From positions 1 to 8,393 of the forward strand of contig DRBW01000157.1 in NCBI GenBank assembly GCA_011042705.1: a DNA stretch of 8,393 bases. Reading direction: 5' to 3'. A program made the translations under genes and the position numbers. This document shows, piece by piece, positions 1 to 5,321 of the stretch; positions within the stretch are counted from its first letter, which is position 1; each line of letters begins with the position of its first letter. Source of the stretch: Caldifarciminota bacterium (GTDB taxonomy: Bacteria; Hydrothermota; Hydrothermia; B15-G9; DRBW01). The notes beneath the pieces were generated by a model, which saw nothing but the letters and a program-made list of their open reading frames with translations, did no database searches and had not been told where the DNA came from.

Positions 1-350
1 CCGTAGAGAACGACATCATAAAACCCTGATCTCGCGAGGGCTTCTACGAAAACAGGTTCATGCATGACCGCCAGCTTCCTGCCGGCTATCTCGAGTTCGG
101 CGGGACTTCTGAGGAGCTCGAAACCCGCCTTATCCAGCACTTCTCGCAGGAACAGCCTGTCGCCGTCATTGTTGCCCAGGACCAGATACATCTTTCCCTT
201 ATAGAGCTCTCCGACGATCCTCGCGACGAAGGGGGAAATGAGATCTCCGAGGTGAATGACTGTATCGACTCCCTCATCGACAAACCTGCCGAAAATCTCC
301 CTTATCGCGCTCAGGTTATCGTGAGTGTCGGAAACTACCCCGATCTTCAT
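1..350 (-). CDS. YfcE/MJ0936-type metallophosphoesterase, N-terminal 116 residues (cut by window edge)
   Basis: I translated this partial gene by hand from an ATG at 350-348. The product starts MKIGVVSDTHDNLSAI and carries the metal-binding blocks of the calcineurin-like phosphoesterase fold: D8-x-H10 (SDTH), GD at 35-36 (HLGDL), GNND at 59-62, and a histidine at about residue 98 (VMHEP). It ends at the window edge at VVLYG, where family members continue with the GHTH block. This layout is typical of the small (about 155-180 aa) YfcE/MJ0936 phosphodiesterases, soluble Mn-dependent enzymes active on model phosphodiesters whose physiological substrate is mostly unknown. The start overlaps the prenyltransferase stop (ATGA), and a strong GGAGG lies 6 nt upstream at 361-357, so it is the third gene of a minus-strand operon. 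No key residue is missing from the visible part. The family call is firm; the substrate is unknown. Confidence 0.9.
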   Translation of the reverse strand, partial: MKIGVVSDTHDNLSAIREIFGRFVDEGVDTVIHLGDLISPFVARIVGELYKGKMYLVLGNNDGDRLFLREVLDKAGFELLRSPAELEIAGRKLAVMHEPVFVEALARSGFYDVVLY

Positions 351-1180
351 GTCAACCCTCCTTCGTAAAGGGCAAAAAGGGCCACAATCATATCTACTTT
401 AAGGAAAAGGTCGATCTTTTTCAAGTTTCTGTCCGGAAATCCGGCCAAAAACCTCCAGATCACGTAGAGAAGAGGGATATCGACGCCCAGAATGACGATA
501 AGCAGATAACGAAGGTTATAGGCCTTCATCAGGTAAGGGATCGGCGTCAGCAACACCAGCAGAAGGAATATTGCTCCGGCAAATCTAAGCGTCCTGACCT
601 CGCCCCAGGCAAGGGGAAGGGTGAATCTCCCCGACTGTCTGTCGCCGGCCATATCCTCGACGTCCTTGACGATCTCCCTGCCGAGGTGATAAAGGAAGGC
701 AAAGAGAGCCGGATAGATCAGTGCCTCAAGTCTGCCGACGAGGGCGCCGCCGAAGAGGAAAAGGACCGAAGCGCTCAGGGCTACCGCCAGGTTGCCGATA
801 AAGGGCAGGCTCTTCAGGTAAAAATCGTAGAGAAGGAGCAGCACGAGGACAAAAAGGGCGATCAGAAGGGGCAGCGGCCTGAGAACAAAAGCGAAAAGGG
901 AGCCGAGGGAAAGGAGGGCCAGTCCGAAAAGGAGACTCCGGTTTCTATCGACTTCTCCCCGCGGGATGGGACGTGAGGGATGGGCCAGCCGATCCGTTTC
1001 AAAGTCGGCGTAATCGTTCAAAACGTAACCTCCACCTGCCAGAAAGAGGACGACACAGGACGAGAGCAGAAAATCCCTAAGAGGGGGAAACTTTCCTGCC
1101 AGGACGAAACTGACGAGAAGCGACGCTTCCGCTATCAGCAGGTTAACCGGCCTTAAAAGCTTCAGATATCCGCCGATCAC
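347..1180 (-). CDS. UbiA-superfamily prenyltransferase, DGGGP-synthase-like
   Basis: This 277-residue integral membrane protein has about eight hydrophobic segments. It joins a prenyl diphosphate to an acceptor inside the membrane. The two Asp-rich Mg-diphosphate sites are present: NDYADFETD at 55-63 and KDVEDMAGD at 172-180 (D173, D176, D180). The context of both (RPIPRGE after the first; LGREIVKDVEDMAGDR followed by TLPLAWG around the second) resembles archaeal geranylgeranylglyceryl-phosphate geranylgeranyltransferases, which add the second C20 chain in archaeal ether-lipid synthesis. It looks less like UbiA (quinone) or chlorophyll synthase. Translation starts with GTG, which overlaps the SPFH gene's TGA (GTGA), behind an AGAAGGGG stretch. 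The gene ends in a 4-nt overlap with the phosphoesterase. Family membership is near certain. The acceptor and chain length are inferred by resemblance only; a quinone, heme or other lipid acceptor remains possible. Confidence 0.88.
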   Translation of the reverse strand: MIGGYLKLLRPVNLLIAEASLLVSFVLAGKFPPLRDFLLSSCVVLFLAGGGYVLNDYADFETDRLAHPSRPIPRGEVDRNRSLLFGLALLSLGSLFAFVLRPLPLLIALFVLVLLLLYDFYLKSLPFIGNLAVALSASVLFLFGGALVGRLEALIYPALFAFLYHLGREIVKDVEDMAGDRQSGRFTLPLAWGEVRTLRFAGAIFLLLVLLTPIPYLMKAYNLRYLLIVILGVDIPLLYVIWRFLAGFPDRNLKKIDLFLKVDMIVALFALYEGGLT

Positions 1181-2133
1181 TTCCCCTTCTTGAGGATGTC
1201 CCCCAGGTTCATAATTGTGCTCTGATCGGAAACTATGACCTGGACTTTATCCGAAAGTTTATCGACGTAAAGGTATTTTATGTACTCGGGGTTCCTCTTG
1301 AGCTGCCTTGAGACGATTTCAATCGCCCTCGCCGTGCCCTCAGCCTCAATCTTCTTCCTTTCGGCCTCTTTCCTCTCCTTTTCGAGGACGTATTTCATCC
1401 TCTCGGCTTCCTGCTGGGCTATCTGTTTCTCCTCTATGGCCTTGCTGAAGTCGGGGGTGAAGTGGACATCTCTCAGCACGATCTCCTCTATTATGAAGCC
1501 GTCTTTCTCGAGCAATTCCCTCACCCTTCGGAGTATCTCCCCCTGAATCATACGCCTTTTCTCGGAATAAACGTCCATTATCGGGTATTCCGATATGACG
1601 TGCCGCACAATGGACCTGATGGCCGGCCTGACGACCTTCTCGTCGTAGTCGGGCCCGATCCTCCTGTGGAGGCTTATGACGCTGTCGGGCTTGATCCTGT
1701 ACCAGCAGGTGAGGTCTATTCCGACCTGGAGCCCTTCCTTCGTAGGGGACCAGAGAGAATCGTCGATGTTCTTCTTTTTCCCCTCGCCTTTCCTGGAGGA
1801 CATGGTGTACTCCTGCCTCCGCAGGTCGTATATGTAGGTCTTGTAGATAACTGGAGGCACGAAGGTAACTCCTTCTCTCGAAAGGGAAAAACGCTTTGTG
1901 AGGACATTGAACTTCACCATGGCGTGTCCCACGGGCACGATCCTTATGCTGAAGAAAATCAACAGGAGGATCAATACGCCCAGAATCGCCAGAATTAGCC
2001 CCGACGAAAGCCCCACCTTCCTCACTGTGACGACTTCCCCGTTCTTCTCGGTTATCACGACTCTCGAGGTCTTCTTCAGAACGTAATAGACGGCAATGCC
2101 CAGCAGAACGAGAACGATAAAAAAGGCAAACAT
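1177..2133 (-). CDS. SPFH/prohibitin-family membrane protein
   Basis: I chose the ATG at 2133-2131 (318 aa) over an in-frame TTG at 2151, because AGGGGGAG lies 5 nt before the ATG and overlaps the coding stretch the TTG would use. The protein has two N-terminal hydrophobic segments (about 1-20 and 44-63) with a small polar insert between them. An SPFH/band-7 domain follows (about 64-235; RIVPVGHAMVKFN, then DDSLWSPTKEGLQVGIDL and YRI), then a charged coiled coil (about 231-285, EEKQIAQQEAERM...EKERKEAERKKIEAEG) and a short C-terminal tail. This matches bacterial prohibitin-type SPFH proteins, which oligomerise into membrane-bound rings or scaffolds and often control proteases or lipid domains. 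It is first in the operon, behind its own promoter, and overlaps the prenyltransferase start by 4 nt. Most family members have one N-terminal anchor, so the second is notable. The partner is unknown. Confidence 0.93.
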   Translation of the reverse strand: MFAFFIVLVLLGIAVYYVLKKTSRVVITEKNGEVVTVRKVGLSSGLILAILGVLILLLIFFSIRIVPVGHAMVKFNVLTKRFSLSREGVTFVPPVIYKTYIYDLRRQEYTMSSRKGEGKKKNIDDSLWSPTKEGLQVGIDLTCWYRIKPDSVISLHRRIGPDYDEKVVRPAIRSIVRHVISEYPIMDVYSEKRRMIQGEILRRVRELLEKDGFIIEEIVLRDVHFTPDFSKAIEEKQIAQQEAERMKYVLEKERKEAERKKIEAEGTARAIEIVSRQLKRNPEYIKYLYVDKLSDKVQVIVSDQSTIMNLGDILKKGK

Positions 2134-2138
2134 CTTAT

Positions 2139-2146
2139 CTCCCCCT
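2139..2146 (-). promoter_or_regulatory. Shine-Dalgarno site that fixes the SPFH start
   Basis: Read on the minus strand this is AGGGGGAG, 5 nt before the ATG at 2133. It sits downstream of the alternative TTG codon at 2151, so it supports the shorter 318-residue SPFH product. Confidence 0.8.
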
Positions 2147-2169
2147 TTCAATTCCTTTGAGTTCCTCTA

Positions 2170-2198
2170 ATTCTATTGTCAAAAAGAAACTATCTCAA
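2170..2198 (-). promoter_or_regulatory. Sigma70-type promoter of the SPFH-prenyltransferase-phosphoesterase operon
   Basis: On the minus strand a -35 box TTGAGA (2198-2193, 5 of 6 to consensus) is followed by a 17-bp spacer and a -10 box TAGAAT (2175-2170, 5 of 6). Transcription would start near 2163, about 30 nt before the SPFH ATG. A second TTGACA (2182-2177) lies inside the spacer but has no fitting -10 box, so I do not use it. Spacing and position agree, but there is no experimental support. Confidence 0.72.
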
Positions 2199-2205
2199 CC
2201 GCTTC

Positions 2206-2219
2206 AGTTCCGCTGAACT
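2206..2219. repeat. Dyad AGTTC-N4-GAACT between the two divergent promoters (possible operator)
   Basis: AGTTC (2206-2210) and GAACT (2215-2219) are perfect inverted 5-bp arms around CGCT. They lie in the 20-bp gap between the back-to-back -35 boxes and touch the first base of the plus-strand -35. A second overlapping pairing exists (TTCAG 2203-2207 with CTGAA 2213-2217). A regulator bound here could affect both units. Arms of 5 bp occur by chance, so location is the main argument. Confidence 0.35.
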
Positions 2220-2247
2220 TGACAGACATAGGACAAACCTTTAATAT
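2219..2247 (+). promoter_or_regulatory. Sigma70-type promoter of the acyl-CoA ligase-purA-tilS-hpt-ftsH unit
   Basis: A perfect -35 box TTGACA (2219-2224), a 17-bp spacer and a -10 box TAATAT (2242-2247, 4 of 6) would start RNA near 2254. That leaves a leader of only about 20 nt before the ATG at 2274, with GGAGGAAGG at 2264-2272 as ribosome-binding site. This is the only strong promoter I find for the right-hand unit. Confidence 0.78.
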
Positions 2248-2273
2248 GCCATCTGTTAACGACGGAGGAAGGG

Positions 2274-4007
2274 ATGAGATTCCCTACAGAAAGAAGTGGC
2301 CTGGGCTGGATGACTATCCCCAAAATGCTGGAGCGCAGTGCAGAAACTTATCGAGATGAACTCGCTCTCAGCATGAGGGGAAAAGAAGGGTTCAGGCGTT
2401 TCACTTACGGAGAACTCTTCGACATCGTTAAGAGGCTCGCGCTGAGACTCAAGGATCTCGGGCTCGGGAAAGGTGACAGAGCCTCGGTGGTGGGGGAAAA
2501 CCGCCCTGAATGGGCGATGGCCTATCTGGCCATCCACTGGGCTGGAGGCGTGGCCGTTCCTCTCGACCCCAAGCTCACTGTCCACGAGTGGAAACATATC
2601 CTTCAGGACGCCGAGGTCAAGATCGTCATATCTTCCGGCAGAATGGTTTCCGACTTTCTTGACATCAAGGAGGACCTGAAGACACTGAAACACGTGATCT
2701 CTATGGACGATAACGGCGAGGCGGAATCGCTCGGGTCCATCCTGGCGAGGTACAAAAAGGGGGCCCCACGACCTGATACTTCTCTCGAGGGCCTCGCTGT
2801 TATACTCTATACCTCCGGGACGACGGGAACCTCCAAGGGAGTGATGCTCACCCACAAGAACATCATGTCCAACGTCGATTCGATCTACCAGTGTATTGAC
2901 TATGGCCCCGGGGATAAATTCTTCTCAGTCCTTCCCCTGCACCACGTCTTCGAGGCGACGGCCGGCTTTCTCACGCCTCTTTACGGCGGCGCTGCGATAG
3001 TCTATGCGAGGTCTCTCAAATCCAGGGACCTGAGGGAAGACCTGATACATTGCAAGCCCACGGTGATGCTCGTGGTGCCACTTCTCCTGGAGAAAATACT
3101 CGGGGGACTTCACAGGGAAATAAGAAAGGCTTCACCGATCAAAAAGTCCTTCTTTTACCTGTTAAAGGGCGCCTCAAAGGCCCTGAAACCCCTCTTGAGG
3201 GATGCCTCTCCGCGGATTCTCTTTAAGAGCATTCGCGAGAAAATGGGCTTCGGAAACCTCCGATACATGGTCTCCGGCGGCGCAGCTCTCCCCGTGTGGG
3301 TGGGAAAGGGCATGCGGGAACTGGGATTCCCTCTCCTGCAGGGCTACGGGCTTTCTGAAACCTCTCCGGTTCTGACCCTCACGCCTCCCTCCAGGCCTAA
3401 ACTCGAATCGGTTGGATTGCCCATTCCCCATGTGGATATCAAGATCGTCAATCCCGACGAGAACGGGGTCGGCGAGATTGCCGCCAGGGGGCCCAACGTG
3501 ATGAAAGGATACTACAAAAACGAGGAGGCCACGCGGGAAGTGCTCACGGAGGACGGCTGGTTTCTGACCGGTGACCTCGGATACATCGACGAGGAAGGCT
3601 TTCTCTACCTCACGGGAAGGAAAAAGTCCGTCATAGTGACGAGAGGAGGAAAAAACATATATCCGGAGGAGGTCGAGAGCGTCCTCCTGCAGTCTCCTTA
3701 TATAGAGGAAGTGCTGGTCTTAAAAGGCATAAACCCGACTTCGGGGGACGAGGAGATCCAGGCCATCGTTTATCCCAACTACGAAAATGTCGACAGTTAT
3801 TTCGCTGAAAAGCGCAAGTCCAATCCCTCGGAGGACGATGTCCTTGCCCTTATATCGCAGGAGGTGACGAGACTCTCCCGCAGGCTCGCCCCATACAAGA
3901 GGCCGCGCAGAATAACCCTCAGAGAAGAGGAATTCCCCAAGACCACGACGAAAAAGATCAAGAGGTTCCTTTTCGAAAAGCCTTTCAAGGAGATCGGGGA
4001 GAAATGA
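2274..4007 (+). CDS. AMP-forming long-chain acyl-CoA ligase (FadD15/FAA1-like)
   Basis: This 577-residue ANL-superfamily enzyme probably activates fatty acids: acid + ATP + CoA gives acyl-CoA + AMP + PPi. Motifs run in the expected order: the ATP/phosphate loop YTSGTTGTSKG at 179-189, LPLHHVFE at 220-227, QGYGLSETSP at 356-365, DGWFLTGDLG at 427-436, the hinge region GRKKSVIVTRGGKNIYPEEVE from 448, and the C-terminal catalytic-lysine region PKTTTKKIKR at 555-564. There is no signal peptide and no long membrane segment, so it is likely cytosolic or membrane-associated. Length and the LYTSGTTG and GGKNIYPEEVE contexts fit bacterial long-chain ligases better than acetyl-CoA synthetase or 4-coumarate ligase types. 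The start has a strong GGAGG 5 nt upstream. It is first in its operon and its TGA overlaps the purA ATG. Chain-length preference cannot be read from sequence. Confidence 0.92.
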   Translation: MRFPTERSGLGWMTIPKMLERSAETYRDELALSMRGKEGFRRFTYGELFDIVKRLALRLKDLGLGKGDRASVVGENRPEWAMAYLAIHWAGGVAVPLDPKLTVHEWKHILQDAEVKIVISSGRMVSDFLDIKEDLKTLKHVISMDDNGEAESLGSILARYKKGAPRPDTSLEGLAVILYTSGTTGTSKGVMLTHKNIMSNVDSIYQCIDYGPGDKFFSVLPLHHVFEATAGFLTPLYGGAAIVYARSLKSRDLREDLIHCKPTVMLVVPLLLEKILGGLHREIRKASPIKKSFFYLLKGASKALKPLLRDASPRILFKSIREKMGFGNLRYMVSGGAALPVWVGKGMRELGFPLLQGYGLSETSPVLTLTPPSRPKLESVGLPIPHVDIKIVNPDENGVGEIAARGPNVMKGYYKNEEATREVLTEDGWFLTGDLGYIDEEGFLYLTGRKKSVIVTRGGKNIYPEEVESVLLQSPYIEEVLVLKGINPTSGDEEIQAIVYPNYENVDSYFAEKRKSNPSEDDVLALISQEVTRLSRRLAPYKRPRRITLREEEFPKTTTKKIKRFLFEKPFKEIGEK

Positions 4008-5269
4008 GCTTCACTGCCGTCATAGGTCTGCAAAGGGGCGACGAGGGTAAGGGCAAAATTGTGGATTATCTCGCGGAAAAACACGACGTGGTCGTCAGGT
4101 TTCAGGGAGGCGCCAACGCTGGACACACGGTTTCCGTTGGGGGGAAGGAATTCATCTTCCACATAATACCCTCCGGGCTCCTGAGGCCGCAGGTAACCGG
4201 TGCTATCGGGGCTGGAGTTGCCGTTGATCCCGACGTTTTGATGAGGGAAATGGAGGAGGTGGGAAAACTGTCGACCCCCCTCGACGGCAGGTTCTGGATC
4301 GACGGGAGGGCTCAACTCGTGCTCCCCTATCACAAAGCCGAGGACCGATGGGAAGAGGAGCTGATGGGTGGAATAGGAACAACCAGAAGGGGAATAGGCC
4401 CGGCGTACAGGGATCGTTACTACAGAATCGGCCTCAGGGCAATCGACCTGCTCTCCTCCAGAAGCCTTGAGGGACGCCTCCGACATAGCCTCGACTTTAA
4501 CAACCAGATACTCGGCGCCCGATACGGCAAGCCTCCTTACGATTTTCATGAGATCTACGAGTTCCTCAAGGGATTTGGTGACAGGATCGGTCCCTTCATC
4601 AGGGACGTTTCTGTCTTCCTGCTCGAGGAGGCCAGAAAGGGGAAAAACATCCTTCTTGAAGGCGCCCAGGGCAGTTTTCTCGATATAAACTTCGGCACCT
4701 ATCCCTTCGTGACGTCATCCCACACTATATCCGGCGGAGCGTCGGTGGGAGCCGGTGTCCCCCCGAACGCCATAAAAAGAATAATAGGGGTCACGAAGGC
4801 CTACACGACGCGGGTGGGCAAGGGGCCCTTTCCAACGGAATTAAAGGGCCCTGAGGGGGACCATCTCAGGGAAAGGGGAGGGGAATACGGGGCGACAACG
4901 GGAAGGCCCAGGAGATGTGGCTGGCTCGATCTGGTCGCCCTTCGATTCTCCGCCTGGATAAACGGCATAAGCGAGCTGGCGATAACAAAGCTCGATTCTC
5001 TGGCGGGAATGGATGTGGTGAAGGTCGCCCGGAGTTACTCCCTCGGCGGAAAGGAACTCCTCTACCCGCCCCTTGACCTCTCGGACTGGCACAACGTCAA
5101 GGTGAACTATGAGGAATTCAGGGGCTGGGGCGAAATCGGTTCCATAAGGAGGCGCGAGGACCTCCCCAGGGAGGCGAAAGAATACCTGAACTTCATCGAG
5201 GATGACCTGAAGATACCCATTACCTATATATCGGTCGGTAAAGAGCGCGATCAGATAATAGTCTCCTGA
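4004..5269 (+). CDS. purA: Adenylosuccinate synthetase with unusual signature residues
   Basis: This 421-residue cytosolic enzyme (E. coli has 432) makes adenylosuccinate from IMP, aspartate and GTP, the first committed step to AMP. The GTP/IMP loop GDEGKGK at 12-18 includes catalytic D13, and GGANAGHT carries catalytic H41. IGTT...RGIGPAY at 124-135, LLEGAQGSFLDINFGTYPFVTSS at about 217-239, GPFPTE at 274-279, EYGATTGRPRR at 294-304 and TKLD at 328-331 are all recognisable. Three normally conserved positions differ: the Trp of QWGDEGKG is R11, the Gly of GTTGRG is R128, and the Lys of the GIGPxYxxK block is R138. The residues equivalent to E. coli R131 and R143 are kept (R129, R141). The start overlaps the ligase stop (ATGA) with AAGGAG at 3987-3992. 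Function is secure; the Arg changes are unusual. Confidence 0.96.
   Translation: MSFTAVIGLQRGDEGKGKIVDYLAEKHDVVVRFQGGANAGHTVSVGGKEFIFHIIPSGLLRPQVTGAIGAGVAVDPDVLMREMEEVGKLSTPLDGRFWIDGRAQLVLPYHKAEDRWEEELMGGIGTTRRGIGPAYRDRYYRIGLRAIDLLSSRSLEGRLRHSLDFNNQILGARYGKPPYDFHEIYEFLKGFGDRIGPFIRDVSVFLLEEARKGKNILLEGAQGSFLDINFGTYPFVTSSHTISGGASVGAGVPPNAIKRIIGVTKAYTTRVGKGPFPTELKGPEGDHLRERGGEYGATTGRPRRCGWLDLVALRFSAWINGISELAITKLDSLAGMDVVKVARSYSLGGKELLYPPLDLSDWHNVKVNYEEFRGWGEIGSIRRREDLPREAKEYLNFIEDDLKIPITYISVGKERDQIIVS
4823..4851 (+). repeat. Inverted repeat inside purA
   Basis: GGGCCCTTT (4823-4831) and AAAGGGCCC (4843-4851) are perfect 9-bp inverted arms around an 11-nt loop. They fall on codons for the conserved GPFPTE segment and the following KGP, so protein constraint may explain them. 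There is no U tract after the stem, so this is not an intrinsic terminator. Confidence 0.4.
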
Positions 5270-5311
5270 ACCGCCATGCAGGTCCTTTTTACCTCATCGA
5301 GTTTCACCTGA
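5270..5311 (+). other. purA-tilS gap with an in-frame 11-codon mini-ORF (5276-5311)
   Basis: This is the only gap in the right-hand unit. tilS is in the same reading frame as purA. After the purA TGA there are thirteen sense codons, of which the last eleven form a mini-ORF (ATG at 5276; MQVLFTSSSFT), and then a second TGA that directly abuts the tilS ATG (TGAATG). Neither the mini-ORF nor tilS has a Shine-Dalgarno site. It could be a leader for termination-reinitiation, or mere chance. I do not claim a peptide. Confidence 0.25.
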
Positions 5312-5321
5312 ATGCTTCAGG
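5307..5321 (+). promoter_or_regulatory. Hairpin enclosing the tilS start codon
   Basis: CCTGAA (5307-5312) and TTCAGG (5316-5321) pair perfectly around the loop TGC. The A of the tilS ATG (5312) is in the stem and T and G are in the loop. The stem is only 6 bp, but together with the absent ribosome-binding site it suggests weak or coupled initiation of tilS. Confidence 0.35.

Noticed and set aside
60..368. Open frame of 102 codons on the plus strand
   Set aside because: The opposite strand encodes the metallophosphoesterase with intact metal-binding motifs, so this frame is a shadow.
1462..1998. Open frame of 178 codons on the plus strand
   Set aside because: It lies fully antisense to the SPFH gene, whose protein is well conserved. 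No domain and no suitable start signal are seen.
2177..2182. Perfect minus-strand TTGACA
   Set aside because: At 16-18 bp downstream there is only CAAAGG-like sequence, not a -10 box. It lies in the spacer of the better TTGAGA-17-TAGAAT promoter.
2134..2273. Riboswitch or small RNA in the divergent region
   Set aside because: After placing both promoters the leaders are about 20 and 30 nt, too short for a structured riboswitch. No terminator-like hairpin with a T run is present.
3797..4549. Open frame of 250 codons on the minus strand across the ligase/purA junction
   Set aside because: It is antisense to two clearly conserved genes. The translation has no recognisable domain, and such open antisense frames are expected from the codon bias here.
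5231..5259. GATAAT (5254-5259) as a promoter for tilS
   Set aside because: The -35 position reads TCGGTC or a close shift of it, with little match. It lies in the conserved purA end.
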